Assembly: GCA_905233385.1 (NCBI GenBank)
Contig: CAJOEH010000020.1
Coordinates: forward strand, 24,987 to 66,750
Direction: 5' to 3'
Length of the DNA: 41,764 nt
Source of the DNA: an uncultured Oscillospiraceae bacterium
GTDB taxonomy: Bacteria; Bacillota; Clostridia; Oscillospirales; Oscillospiraceae
Shown piece by piece: positions 1-12,549 of the stretch. Below the pieces are notes generated by a model, which worked only from the letters and a program-made list of their open reading frames with translations, had not been told where the DNA came from and did no database searches. A program made the position numbers and the translations under genes. Positions within the stretch are counted from its first letter, which is position 1. The number at the start of each line of letters is the position of its first letter.

Positions 1-13
1 AAAACGTTCTGCT

Positions 14-195
14 TTGTCATCGCGAAGCCCCGCAGGGGCTGTGGCGATCCGTGCGTATCGATACGGGACACTCTGCCATTATTTGATACAATTACCATAC
101 CTGCGACGGACAGATTGCCACGCAGCTTCGCTGCTCGCAATGACAGAACTGAGAGATTTCTATGGATCTGCCGGTTCGGAGAATCGGCAGATACA
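14..195. repeat. Dispersed two-armed repeat, copy A1
   Basis: Left arm at 14-52 starts TTGTCATCGCGA. Right arm at 105-147 contains GACGGACAGATTGCCACG and ends CTCGCAATGACAG. The arms are imperfect inverted copies of each other, each with its own short hairpin, and a spacer of about 52 bases separates them. An extra module (about 148-195, containing GAGATTTCT and TTCGGAGAATCGGC) recurs in inverted form beside copy A4. No gene is seen in 1-217. Transcripts of gyrA run into it from the right. Confidence 0.75.
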
Positions 196-217
196 GAAAT
201 TATTCATTCTTCATTCT

Positions 218-2788
<2,571 letters not shown>

Positions 2789-2802
2789 ACATTGTCACCT
2801 CC

Positions 2803-4907
<2,105 letters not shown>

Positions 4908-4911
<4 letters not shown>

Positions 4912-5189
4912 CAGTTTTCAGAAAGGTCGTTCCAATCGGGGTTTGTTTCCGAAATCAGTCTGTTCTTGGCTTCCCTCGACCAGCTTTTTATCTGCTTTTC
5001 GCGTTCGATCGCCGCCCGTACATCTGTTGTAGTTTCAAAGTATACCAACTTATGCACGTGGTAACGTTTTGTAAATCCGTCAACAAGCTCGTGTTTATGT
5101 TCGTATAACCGTCGTTCCAAATTGTTCGTTACACCGACATAAAGCACACGGTGATTCCAATTTGTCAGAAGATAAACATAGTACAGCAT
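4908..5189 (-). CDS. GIY-YIG nuclease-domain protein
   Basis: A 93-residue single-domain protein of the small GIY-YIG superfamily (UPF0213-like). The opening MLYYVYLLTN and the following VLYVGVTNNLERRLYEH give the diagnostic YVY...YVG strands with the catalytic Arg. FTKRY and a Glu in AIEREKQIKSWSR supply the remaining conserved positions. Family members cut DNA, but the role of stand-alone copies is not established. It sits between gyrB and remB, where no such gene normally occurs, and lies between the left (4809-4911) and right (5211-5275) arms of a dispersed repeat. Its TAG stop overlaps the repeat edge. Start ATG 5189 has GAGG seven bases upstream. It could be a passenger or mobiliser of the repeat. 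Confidence 0.85.
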
Positions 5190-5210
5190 AATTGCCTCGG
5201 TACAAACCTG

Positions 5211-5275
5211 TTACGGACAGATTGCCACGACCAGTGTGCGCACTGGTCTCGCAATGACAGAACTGATAGATTTCT
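5211..5275. repeat. Dispersed repeat A2, right arm
   Basis: Contains ACGGACAGATTGCCACGA, a short hairpin (CCAGTGTGCGCACTGG) and TCTCGCAATGACAGAACT followed by GATAGATTTCT. This is the same order as the right arm of copy A1. It ends within eight bases of the remB stop codon. Confidence 0.75.
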
Positions 5276-5282
5276 CAATATA

Positions 5283-5528
5283 CTATCTGCTGCGCTTTTC
5301 GAGCGCGGTGGAGTTGAACTGCGTCAGGAAAACGCGGTTGAGGCCGAATTCTTCGGTCAGGACGAAGCTTTTGGGCAGGTCGTCGGTGATCGCTACCACC
5401 TCGCCCTGCCGTTCCGCCTCGCGCAAAAACAGGCGGGTATGCTTCGACCACGAGGCGTTGTCGAGATCGAAGATCCCGATCACCGACCGGTCGCGCACGG
5501 CAAAATCCGCGCCGATGGAAATATACAT
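5283..5528 (-). CDS. remB: RemB/YaaB-like DUF370 regulator
   Basis: An 81-residue protein starting MYISIGADFAVRDRSVIGIFD, which matches the RemA/RemB (DUF370) family. Bacillus RemA and RemB are DNA-binding regulators of matrix genes, and yaaB/remB lies between recF and gyrB. The order recF-remB is conserved here. Its ATG at 5528 overlaps the recF stop by one base (TAATG), so translation is coupled. Longer upstream frames are rejected because they run through recF. The function in this organism is inferred from family and position only. Confidence 0.8.
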   Translation of the reverse strand: MYISIGADFAVRDRSVIGIFDLDNASWSKHTRLFLREAERQGEVVAITDDLPKSFVLTEEFGLNRVFLTQFNSTALEKRSR

Positions 5529-6628
5529 TATCGGATCGTTCCTTTTTCGATGGTGAGCACCTGGCCGAGCTTCGTCAGCCGGTCGGTCTCGCAGCAGGAG
5601 ATGAAGACCTGCCCGCTTTTGAGCTGGTTGAGGACGAAGTCCTGCCGTCCGGCGTCCAGCTCGGACAGCACGTCGTCCAACAGCAGGATCGGCTCCTCGC
5701 CGGTGTCGCGGCGTAAAAGCTCGCGCTCTGCGAGCTTGACGGAGATCGTCGCCGTCCGCGTCTGCCCCTGCGAGCCGTAGAGACTGATCGGCAGGCCGTT
5801 CAGCGCGGCCTCGAAGTCGTCCTTGTGCGGGCCGGACAGGCACTGTCCGCTCTCCAGTTCCGCCCGCTCGTGCGATTGCTGGTGCTCCGTCAGGAGCTGC
5901 CGCAGGACGGCGGGCTCGGCGAAGGGATCGTCGATATTCGACACGGTTTTATAGGTCAGCGTCAGTTCCTCCGCGCCGCCGGAAAACTCCCGGTGGAAGT
6001 CCGCGGCGCATTCGCTCAGCGCCTTGAGGCAGCGGGCGCGGTAGGAGATGACCAGCGCGCCGACCTGCGCCATGCGGAGATTGTACTCCGGCAGCACGTC
6101 CAGAAGCCGTGGATTCTCCCGCCAGTCCTTGAGCACGGCGTTTTTCTGCTCCAACAGCCGCTGATACTCGCTCAGCGCCGCGTCGTAATTCGGGCGGAGC
6201 TGGCAGATCAGCTGGTCGAGCAGACGGCGGCGCGGTTGGGCGCCGCCTTTCAGAACGGAGAGATCGTCCGGCCGGAAGAGCACGCTCGTCAGCACGCCGG
6301 CGATCCCGGCGGCGGTCTTCTGCTTCACGCCGTTGAGCCAGAGCTGACGCGGCCGGCGGTCGGCGAAGATCAGGGCGCGCAGGGTCTGCTCGCGCTCCTG
6401 CGAATGCACCGTCGCGGAAATTTCCGCGAAATCCTGCCCGAAGAGGATCAGTTCCTGCTCCTTCTTCGCGCGGAACGCCTTCGCCGTGGACAGATAGCTG
6501 ACGGCCTCCAACAGGTTCGTCTTGCCGTTGGCGTTGTCGCCGATCAGCAGATTGACGCCCGGAACGAACTGCGCCTCGACCTCCGCGTAGTTGCGGAAGC
6601 CGCGCAGATACAGACGGTCAAGACGCAT
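5528..6628 (-). CDS. recF: DNA replication/repair protein RecF
   Basis: SMC-like ATPase that helps load RecA at single-strand gaps in the RecFOR pathway. The 366 residues begin MRLDRLYLRGFRNY. A Walker A of the RecF type (IGDNANGKTNLLEA) is near residue 32. The signature LSGPHKDDF is near residue 265 and Walker B (LLLDDVLSELDAGR) near residue 306, all in the expected order. Its start overlaps the end of yaaA by 11 bases and its stop overlaps remB. This compact coupling is typical of the dnaN-yaaA-recF operon. Confidence 0.96.
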   Translation of the reverse strand: MRLDRLYLRGFRNYAEVEAQFVPGVNLLIGDNANGKTNLLEAVSYLSTAKAFRAKKEQELILFGQDFAEISATVHSQEREQTLRALIFADRRPRQLWLNGVKQKTAAGIAGVLTSVLFRPDDLSVLKGGAQPRRRLLDQLICQLRPNYDAALSEYQRLLEQKNAVLKDWRENPRLLDVLPEYNLRMAQVGALVISYRARCLKALSECAADFHREFSGGAEELTLTYKTVSNIDDPFAEPAVLRQLLTEHQQSHERAELESGQCLSGPHKDDFEAALNGLPISLYGSQGQTRTATISVKLAERELLRRDTGEEPILLLDDVLSELDAGRQDFVLNQLKSGQVFISCCETDRLTKLGQVLTIEKGTIR

Positions 6629-6866
6629 TTTTTACGATGTAGGTCACGCCGTCGAAGCCGACCCTGTCGCCGTCGCGGAGCTTCTTGCCGCGCATCAGGC
6701 AGACTTCGCCGTTGACGGTCACTTCGCCGTTCTGGATGAAGTTCTTCGCCATGCCGCCGGACTGCACCGCGTTCGCGAGCTTCAGAAAGCTCTCTAACTT
6801 GACAAATTCAGTTGTGATCGTGACCGGGACGTCCTCCGCGGCCACCCGCCGTACTCTGACTTTCAT
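6618..6866 (-). CDS. yaaA: S4-domain RNA-binding protein YaaA
   Basis: An 82-residue single S4-domain protein. FVKLESFLKLANAVQSGGMAK followed by NGEVTVNGEVCLMRGKKLRDGD is the S4 helix-turn plus strand pattern. YaaA family members sit between dnaN and recF in most Firmicutes and bind rRNA (ribosome assembly role in Bacillus). Start ATG 6866 has AGGTAAA upstream. The usual dnaN-yaaA adjacency is broken by the four-helix-bundle gene and its hairpin array. Confidence 0.88.
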   Translation of the reverse strand: MKVRVRRVAAEDVPVTITTEFVKLESFLKLANAVQSGGMAKNFIQNGEVTVNGEVCLMRGKKLRDGDRVGFDGVTYIVKNAS

Positions 6867-6891
6867 TGTTATTTACCTATATAGTAATTGA

Positions 6892-7236
6892 TTATGTGTT
6901 TTTCTTTGCAGTCGTAACAGAGGCGATGAGTTTTCTTCGGATCGTGCCGCATTTTTCAGATACAGCTTTATACTGTTCTTCCGAAAGAGAATGAACGCGG
7001 TATAACACTTCGAGCCAATATTCCGTTTCGTAGCATTCTTTCAAAGATATTTCCATTTTGCTGATAAAATCTGCACGACTGTGCGCATAGGTTGCTTCAT
7101 GCGCATTTGCTCCGATGGAAGAACAGGAACGAAGCAACTGATTCGTATAAATCGCTTTTGCGTGAATTTTATCGCATAGCTCCGTTAATTCGACTGTCAA
7201 AGAAAGCGCAAGTTCTTTGATACTATTTTCGCTCAT
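6892..7236 (-). CDS. Four-helix-bundle protein (S23/IVS-protein family)
   Basis: A 114-residue, mostly helical, soluble protein. SLTVELTELCDK, RSCSSIGANAHEA, FISKMEISLKECYETEYWLEVL and the final RRKLIASV match the TIGR02436 four-helix bundle family. That family was first noted in intervening sequences of 23S rRNA and is related to the Avd accessory protein of diversity-generating retroelements. The molecular function is unknown; nucleic-acid binding is inferred from relatives. Start ATG 7236 is chosen because GAAAGGAAACC precedes it; longer frames run into the hairpin array. It lies between yaaA and dnaN, an insertion in an otherwise conserved operon, and directly downstream of an array of short hairpins (7252-7456). 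Confidence 0.85.
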   Translation of the reverse strand: MSENSIKELALSLTVELTELCDKIHAKAIYTNQLLRSCSSIGANAHEATYAHSRADFISKMEISLKECYETEYWLEVLYRVHSLSEEQYKAVSEKCGTIRRKLIASVTTAKKNT

Positions 7237-7251
7237 TTTGGTTTCCTTTCG

Positions 7252-7456
7252 GCGATATATTGCCTGCGGCAATGCGATATATTTGCTTCGCAAATGCGAT
7301 ATGTGACCGCTTCGCGATCACGCGATATGATATAAATCCCCTGGTTCACGCGCCGAAGGCGCATATCGCGTCGAAGACATATCGCGCCCGTCAGGGCATT
7401 TCGCAAATCCCCGCAAGGGGATTTATATCGCTGCATTGATGCTTTGCATCAATGCA
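7252..7456. repeat. GCGATAT-punctuated hairpin array
   Basis: Four GCGATAT heptamers (7252, 7274, 7296, 7322) alternate with perfect or near-perfect small hairpins: ATTGCctgcgGCAAT (7259-7273), ATTTGCttcGCAAAT (7281-7295) and a 19-base hairpin at 7303-7321. Inverted heptamers ATATCGC follow at 7363, 7379 and 7425. A long-range stem pairs ATATAAATCCCC (about 7330) with GGGGATTTATAT (7417-7428). The array ends in a perfect 11-bp hairpin (7432-7456) that covers the dnaN stop codon. It is transcribed between dnaN and the four-helix-bundle gene. No protein is supported within it. Confidence 0.85.
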
Positions 7457-8552
7457 ATCTCACCGGAAGCACCATATACGCGAAATCGAACTTGTCGTCG
7501 ACCGGGGTGAAGATAATCGGGTTCAGGCCGGTGCTCAGCTCCAGCGTGACCTCCTCGCTCGGGATGGCGCGGAGCGCGTCGAGCAGGAAGCGGCAGTTGA
7601 AGCCGATCTCCAGATCGCCGCCCTGGCCCGCGATCGCGCAGGTGTCGTGCGCGGAACCGATCGTATTGACGGTGCGGAAGTCCGCGATATTGTCGCCGAA
7701 CGTGCAGCGCACCGGGCTCTTGACCTTCTCCGAGACAATCAGGCTGACGCGCTCGATGGAGCTCATCAGCTCCGCGACGTTCGCGGTCAGAAACTTCGTT
7801 CTGCCGAACGACATGACGTTCCGCCAGTCGATGAAGTCGCCCTCCAGAATGCGGCAGACCAGCGTCGCGCTGCCGATCTCAAAGAGAATGTGCTTCGCGC
7901 CGAGGGTGAAGATCGCGGGCTCGTCCGTCTCGGACAGGATCTTCTCGACTTCGCGCAGGCCGCTCGCAGGCACGATGAATTTTTCCGTTCTGCCGAGCGG
8001 TTCTTCGCTGTGCCAGGTGCGGCGCGCCAAACGGATTCCGTCGACCGCGACCATGGTGACGCCGCTGTCCTCGACCTCGATCAGACAGCCGGTGAGGACC
8101 GGACGCGCCTGATTCTCCGAGGCGGAGAAGATCGTGCCGCCGATCAGCTCGCGCAGCGCCTGCTGCGGGATGGCGATGCCCTGCTCGGCGTTGACCTCGG
8201 GCAGCTCGGGATAGTCCTCCGCGTCCATCGCGGTGATCTTGAAAGACGAAACGCCGCCGCGGATCGAGACCTGCAGCTTGTCGTCGACTTCGACGGTCAC
8301 TTCCTCGTCGGGCAGCTTGCGGATGATGTCGAAGAACAGGCGCGCCGGCATAACGCAGACGCCCGCTTCCTTCACGTCCGCTTCGACCTTGACGGTGATG
8401 CCGGTCTCCAGATTGAAACCGGTGAGCTGTACGCCGACGCCGGCGCGGAGCAGAATGCCTTCCAGGCAGGGGATCGTGCTCTTCGGAGAGACCGTTCTTC
8501 CCGCGACGGAGATCGCGGAGACCAGCAGAGCTTTTTCACAGGTGAACTTCAT
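7449..8552 (-). CDS. dnaN: DNA polymerase III sliding clamp (beta subunit)
   Basis: Ring-shaped processivity clamp of the replicative polymerase. The 367 residues start MKFTCEKALLVSAISVAGRT, the usual beta-clamp opening, and end in the conserved type of C-terminus (VLPVRLH) that lies at the partner-binding pocket. Three repeated clamp folds fit the length. It lies downstream of dnaA with about 300 bases of probable origin sequence between. The stop codon is embedded in an 11-bp hairpin that may end or attenuate transcription into the array. Confidence 0.96.
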   Translation of the reverse strand: MKFTCEKALLVSAISVAGRTVSPKSTIPCLEGILLRAGVGVQLTGFNLETGITVKVEADVKEAGVCVMPARLFFDIIRKLPDEEVTVEVDDKLQVSIRGGVSSFKITAMDAEDYPELPEVNAEQGIAIPQQALRELIGGTIFSASENQARPVLTGCLIEVEDSGVTMVAVDGIRLARRTWHSEEPLGRTEKFIVPASGLREVEKILSETDEPAIFTLGAKHILFEIGSATLVCRILEGDFIDWRNVMSFGRTKFLTANVAELMSSIERVSLIVSEKVKSPVRCTFGDNIADFRTVNTIGSAHDTCAIAGQGGDLEIGFNCRFLLDALRAIPSEEVTLELSTGLNPIIFTPVDDKFDFAYMVLPVRLH

Positions 8553-8851
8553 GTTTAAAACCTCATTTCTCTTTCTAAGATAGATAGGTAGGAAATACTT
8601 GTCTGTATCAGCAGTAGGCGAAAGTTATGTGCAAAAGCGGAAAATCGCCTACGGACGCAAGGGTTTGCAATGCACAGCCGTCTGTGGATATTCAATAGAG
8701 TTATTGACAGGCTGACGGGATACAAAACGGAAAAACGGTTATGAACAGGAAACTATTGCACAATGAACACAGCTTGTGTAAAACAAAATAACTGAATGCA
8801 TTGCGCCCCAATGCGCCGGCAGGCGCAATGCATTGTCGGGCAAAGCCCGAC
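8553..8851. other. Probable oriC part: dnaA-dnaN intergenic region with DnaA-box-like sites
   Basis: This 299-base gap holds no gene. Near-matches to the DnaA box TTATNCACA are: TTTTGCACA (minus, 8628-8636), ATATCCACA (minus, 8683-8691), TATTGCACA (plus, 8754-8762) and TTTTACACA (minus, 8775-8783). Clusters of such boxes on both sides of dnaA are typical of bipartite Firmicute origins. That it functions as the origin is inferred. Confidence 0.6.
8795..8851 (-). terminator. Two stacked hairpins after dnaA
   Basis: A perfect 13-bp stem (AATGCATTGCGCC with GGCGCAATGCATT, 8795-8834) directly abuts a 7-bp stem GTCGGGCaaaGCCCGAC (8835-8851), which touches the dnaA stop codon. No T-run follows. They may attenuate dnaA transcription or structure the origin. 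Confidence 0.5.
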
Positions 8852-10165
8852 TCATAAGCGTGAGTTGATATTCGCGGTAATCTCCCGCACGTTATCCTGC
8901 AGTCCGCTGGAGGTATTGCCGAGGTCTTCTTCGACCCGACGGATCCCGTAGAGGACGGTGGTATGATTTTTCCCGAATTCCTTCGCGATATCCGGCAGGG
9001 AGAGGTTCGTCATCTTGCGAATCAGATACATGGCGACCTGCCGCGCCTCGGCGGTGTTTCGCGTCTTCTGCGTGCTGCGCAGGATGTTCTCCTCGATGGA
9101 GTAGAAGCGGCAGACCTCGCCGATGATGAGGTCGGGCGTCGGGACGGCCTGCGCTTTGCCCTTGTACATGTCCTTGATCGCGCGGGAGACGCTGGAGATG
9201 TCCATCGGCATCCCGGTCAGGTCGTGGTAGGCCTTGATCTTCTTGACCGTGCCCTCGATCTGGCGGACGTTGTTCGTGATGTTTTCGGCGATATAGTCGC
9301 ACACCTCGTCCGGCAGGGTCATGCCGAGCGACAAGGCTTTGTTCTTCGTGATCGCCCAGCGCGTCTCGTAGTCCGGCGCCTGGATGTCCACGATCAGTCC
9401 CCATTCGAAGCGCGTGCGCAGACGGTCTTCCAGCTTGAGCATGTCCGACGGAACGCGGTCGGAGGTCAGGACGATCTGCCGGTGGTTTTCATGCAGGGTG
9501 TTGAAGGTGTGGAAGAATTCCTCCTGCGTACCCTCCTTGCCGGAGATGAACTGGATGTCGTCCATCAGGAAGAGGTCGGCGTTGCGGTATTTGTCGCGGA
9601 ATTCGAAGTTCTTGCCGGTACGGACGGCCTCGATGAATTCGTTCGTGAACTGATCGCCTTTGATGTAGACGATGTTGTAGTCCGGGTGCTTCGTCTGGAT
9701 GCGGTTGGCGATGGCGTAGAGCAGGTGGGTCTTGCCCAGGCCGCTCTGGCCGTAGATGAAGAGCGGATTGTAGGCGGTGGTGCGTTCCTCCGCGACCGCC
9801 TCCGCCGCGGAATAGGCGTGACGGTTGGACGAGCCGACGACGAAAGTCTCGAAGGTATACTGCGAGTTGAACTGGACGAAGGCGCGCTTACGCTTGCTCT
9901 GCTTGTACTGCGGCAGGTCTTCGTCGCACAGGACCTCCAGCTCGATCTCCGTCTGGAACTGCTCGCGCATTGCCTCCTCGATCAGGTCGTGATAGCGGCT
10001 GAGAATGACGTCCTTCCGAAAGGGGGAAGGGGTATAGATCACGAGCTTTTCCTCGTTGAGCTCCAGCACGTCGGCGTCGTCGAAATAGGCGGTGACGGCA
10101 GCGGCGGGAGAGTGCTGCTCCATGTAGGATAAGACGCGTGACCAGACATAGGCGTTGGAATACAT
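8852..10165 (-). CDS. dnaA: Chromosomal replication initiator DnaA
   Basis: AAA+ ATPase that binds DnaA boxes and melts the origin. The 437 residues contain a short domain I-II, then domain III with Walker A GQSGLGKTH (about residue 139), Walker B LFLMDDIQF and a sensor region. Domain IV has the DnaA signature (LSLPDIAKEFGKNHTTVLYGIRRV), which contacts the DnaA box. ATG 10165 is preceded by AAAGGAG. The promoter at 10200-10228 has a DnaA-box-like site between its -35 and -10, suggesting autoregulation. Confidence 0.97.
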   Translation of the reverse strand: MYSNAYVWSRVLSYMEQHSPAAAVTAYFDDADVLELNEEKLVIYTPSPFRKDVILSRYHDLIEEAMREQFQTEIELEVLCDEDLPQYKQSKRKRAFVQFNSQYTFETFVVGSSNRHAYSAAEAVAEERTTAYNPLFIYGQSGLGKTHLLYAIANRIQTKHPDYNIVYIKGDQFTNEFIEAVRTGKNFEFRDKYRNADLFLMDDIQFISGKEGTQEEFFHTFNTLHENHRQIVLTSDRVPSDMLKLEDRLRTRFEWGLIVDIQAPDYETRWAITKNKALSLGMTLPDEVCDYIAENITNNVRQIEGTVKKIKAYHDLTGMPMDISSVSRAIKDMYKGKAQAVPTPDLIIGEVCRFYSIEENILRSTQKTRNTAEARQVAMYLIRKMTNLSLPDIAKEFGKNHTTVLYGIRRVEEDLGNTSSGLQDNVREITANINSRL

Positions 10166-10199
10166 AGCCGACTCCTTTCCATTCTAATAATACCCATAA

Positions 10200-10228
10200 A
10201 TTTTACCATACCCTGTGCAAAAATGCAA
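10200..10228 (-). promoter_or_regulatory. dnaA promoter with internal DnaA box
   Basis: On the minus strand: -35 TTGCAT (10223-10228), a 17-base spacer, -10 TAAAAT (10200-10205). The spacer contains TTTTGCACA (10214-10222), one mismatch from TTATNCACA. DnaA binding there would block RNA polymerase. Confidence 0.6.
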
Positions 10229-10290
10229 TAGATACAATTAAAATATATACTAAAATATAAAATATATTAACAATAGAAGTTATAGGTCTG
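10229..10290. other. AT-rich block upstream of dnaA (candidate unwinding element)
   Basis: Almost pure A/T (TAAAATATAAAATATATTAA and similar) in an otherwise very GC-rich region, directly upstream of the dnaA promoter. This is the usual place for origin unwinding, but that role is inferred. Confidence 0.5.
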
Positions 10291-10296
10291 TCCAAA

Positions 10297-10436
10297 TTTG
10301 TCATTCAGAGGTCGCGGAGCGACCGTGGGAATCTGTACATAAGCTGAGGAGAGTCGAACTCAAGCCGGTTTTCACGGGCGGCGATCCGCCGACGGCTGCG
10401 CAGCCACGGCGCGTTGCGCCTCGCAACGACAGGATC
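10297..10436. repeat. Dispersed two-armed repeat, copy A3
   Basis: The left arm (TTTGTCATTCAGAGGTCGCG, 10297-10338) and right arm (GCGATCCGCC ... CTCGCAACGACAGG, ending 10436) keep the layout of the family but are diverged. The copy fills most of the gap between the origin AT block and the suf promoter. Confidence 0.6.
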
Positions 10437-10497
10437 TGCGGTGCGTTCTGATTAAGATTTAGAATTGAGCATTGCGCATTGAAATATCGGATAAGGA

Positions 10498-10526
10498 TTG
10501 CAAGCAGGGGGAAAATATGGTATAGT
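10498..10526 (+). promoter_or_regulatory. suf operon promoter
   Basis: TTGCAA (10498-10503), a 17-base spacer and TATAGT (10521-10526), about 37 bases upstream of the sufC start. No recognisable regulator site is seen. Confidence 0.6.
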
Positions 10527-10562
10527 GCAAAAAGAGAAAAAACAGCGAAAGAGGAACACTCC

Positions 10563-11300
10563 ATGCTTGAGATCAAAAATCTGTCCTACCGCGTGGACGG
10601 CGAAAACGGCGCGGCGGTCGAGATCCTGCGCGACGTCTCCCTGACCGTGGAGGACAAAAAATTCATCGTGATCACCGGCCCGAACGGCGGCGGCAAGACC
10701 AGCCTCGCCCGCGCGATCATGGGCATCTATCCCCCGACCGGCGGCGAGATCTTCTGGAACGGCGAGGATATCACCCGCCTGTCCGTCACGGAACGCGCGC
10801 AGCGCGGTATCTCTTACGGTTTCCAGCAGCCGCCGCGCTTCAAAGGGATGAAGGTGCGCGATCTCTTAAACGTCGCAGCAGGCGAAAAAATGAGCCATGA
10901 CACCGCGTGCAACTATTTGACGAAGGTGGGCCTGTGCGCCCGCGACTATATCGACCGCGACGTGGACACGAGCCTGTCCGGCGGCGAGGTCAAGCGCATC
11001 GAGATCGCGACCGTCCTGGCGCGGAAAAGCGGCCTGATGATCTTCGACGAGCCGGAGGCCGGCATCGACCTGTGGTCCTTCGCCCGTCTGACCGACACCT
11101 TCCGCGAGATCCACGACAAAAAAGAAGCGACCATCCTGATCATTTCCCATCAGGAGCGCATCCTCCGCCTCGCCGACGAGATCGTCCTGATCGCGAACGG
11201 CGCGGTCGCCGCGCGCGGCAGCGTGGAGGAGATCTATCCGAAAATCATCGCAGAGACCGTCATCGCCTGCGACCGGCTGGAGGGGGATCGGAAATGCTGA
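10563..11300 (+). CDS. sufC: Fe-S cluster assembly ATPase SufC
   Basis: ABC-type ATPase that powers the SufB scaffold in iron-sulfur cluster assembly. The 245 residues carry Walker A GPNGGGKTS (about residue 39), the Q-loop FQQPPRF, the signature LSGGEVKRIEIA and Walker B LMIFDEPEAGIDL. The D-loop and H-switch (ISHQERIL) are SufC-like. ATG 10563 follows GAGGA; an upstream in-frame extension lies over the promoter and is rejected. The stop overlaps the start of the SufB-like gene by seven bases, so the two are translationally coupled. No sufS, sufU or sufD follows, so this is a reduced two-gene system. Confidence 0.9.
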   Translation: MLEIKNLSYRVDGENGAAVEILRDVSLTVEDKKFIVITGPNGGGKTSLARAIMGIYPPTGGEIFWNGEDITRLSVTERAQRGISYGFQQPPRFKGMKVRDLLNVAAGEKMSHDTACNYLTKVGLCARDYIDRDVDTSLSGGEVKRIEIATVLARKSGLMIFDEPEAGIDLWSFARLTDTFREIHDKKEATILIISHQERILRLADEIVLIANGAVAARGSVEEIYPKIIAETVIACDRLEGDRKC

Positions 11301-12217
11301 ACGACATTCAGAAGAACATCCTCGCCATCGTCGCCGACATGAAGGGCACCGGCGAAGGCGCGGTCAATATCCGCTCCGACGGGCAGAAGGCGTTCCGCCG
11401 CAATACGGAGCATATCGTCATCGAGTCGAAGACCGACAAGGACGGCATCGACATCCGCATCGCCCCTGGCACGAAGAACGAGTCCGTGCACATCCCGGTC
11501 GTCCTGACGAAGGGCGGCTTTAAGGACATGGTCTATAACGACTTCTTCGTCGGCGAGGACGCGGACGTGACGATCGTCGCCGGCTGCGGCATCCACAACT
11601 GTTCAAGCTGCGACAGCCAGCACGACGGCATCCACACCTTCTACGTCGGCAAAAACGCGCGTGTCAAGTATATCGAGAAGCACTACGGCGAGGGCGAAGG
11701 CGGCGGCAAGCGCATCCTGAACCCGCAGACCGTCCTGTACCTCGAGGAGGGCGCGTCGGTCACGCTGGAGACCAGCCAGATCCGCGGCGTGGACGACACG
11801 AAGCGCTACACGAAGGTCGAATGCCGCGGCGCGGGCAGCGAGGTCGTCATCCGCGAAAATCTGCTGACACACGCCGATCAGAAGGCCGTGAGCGAAATGG
11901 ACGTGTTTTTGAGCGGTTTTGACACAAAAGCGCAGGTCATTTCCCGCTCCGTCGCGCAGGATACCTCGTCGCAGATCTTCTACCCGCGCGTGTCCGGCGA
12001 CAACAAGTGTTTCGGCCACGTCCAGTGCGACGCGATCCTGATGGGCGGCGCAAAGGTGCGCGCGATCCCGGAGATCTCGTGCAACCACGTCGACGCGTCG
12101 CTGATCCACGAGGCGGCGATCGGCAGGATCGCGGGCGAGCAGATCCTGAAGCTCATGACCCTCGGCCTGACCGCCGAAGAAGCGGAGCAGAAGATCCTGG
12201 AAGGATTTCTTCGGTAA
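11294..12217 (+). CDS. sufB: SufB/SufD-like Fe-S scaffold protein
   Basis: Beta-helical scaffold partner of SufC. The 307 residues are shorter than classical SufB (about 465) and lack the long N-terminal region. Matches to the SufBD core include VAGCGIHNCSSCDSQHDGIH near residue 100 and the C-terminal IPEISCNHVDASLIHEAAIG, which ends in helices that bind SufC. The size and strict pairing with sufC resemble the minimal SmsCB (SUF-like) arrangement of Clostridia and archaea. Start ATG 11294 overlaps sufC. Cysteines in the CGIHNCSSC segment are candidate cluster ligands (inference). Confidence 0.85.
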   Translation: MLNDIQKNILAIVADMKGTGEGAVNIRSDGQKAFRRNTEHIVIESKTDKDGIDIRIAPGTKNESVHIPVVLTKGGFKDMVYNDFFVGEDADVTIVAGCGIHNCSSCDSQHDGIHTFYVGKNARVKYIEKHYGEGEGGGKRILNPQTVLYLEEGASVTLETSQIRGVDDTKRYTKVECRGAGSEVVIRENLLTHADQKAVSEMDVFLSGFDTKAQVISRSVAQDTSSQIFYPRVSGDNKCFGHVQCDAILMGGAKVRAIPEISCNHVDASLIHEAAIGRIAGEQILKLMTLGLTAEEAEQKILEGFLR

Positions 12218-12239
12218 TCCTTCCGGGGAAGAAAGAAAA

Positions 12240-12497
12240 CTGATAATTGATAATTGAGGTATTTGCAAATTCGGAGAATTGGCAAATAGATAGAAAATCT
12301 ATCAGTTTTGTCATTGCGAGGGTGCGATAGCACCCGTGGCAATCCGTCCGTGGCAGGTATGGCACATACATCGAATTATGAGAAAGTGTACCACATCGAG
12401 ACGGACAGATTGCCACGCCCGACTTCGTCGGTCTCGCAATGACAGGATTGCTATTGCGTTCTTCTGTTTTTTATCGGCCAATTCTCCGAATTGGCCG
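12240..12497. repeat. Dispersed two-armed repeat, copy A4, with outer inverted module
   Basis: The core runs 12306-12446: left arm TTTGTCATTGCGAGGGTGCG, right arm ACGGACAGATTGCCACGC ... CTCGCAATGACAGG. An outer module ATTCGGAGAATTGGC (about 12267) is inverted at about 12478 (GCCAATTCTCCGAATT). The stretch before the left arm aligns in reverse with the sequence after copy A1. It fills the 332-base sufB-rlmH gap; no gene is seen there. Confidence 0.75.
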
Positions 12498-12549
12498 AAC
12501 CGTTCATTTTCCATTTTCTATTCAATAACGCCTTTACGGGAGAATTGCC

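Noticed and set aside
7252-7456. CRISPR array
   Set aside because: The heptamer is too short, intervals are irregular, and the spacers are self-complementary hairpins; no cas genes.
8553-8851. Small protein genes between dnaN and dnaA
   Set aside because: No frame with a ribosome site; the DNA is better explained by DnaA-box-like sites and hairpins.
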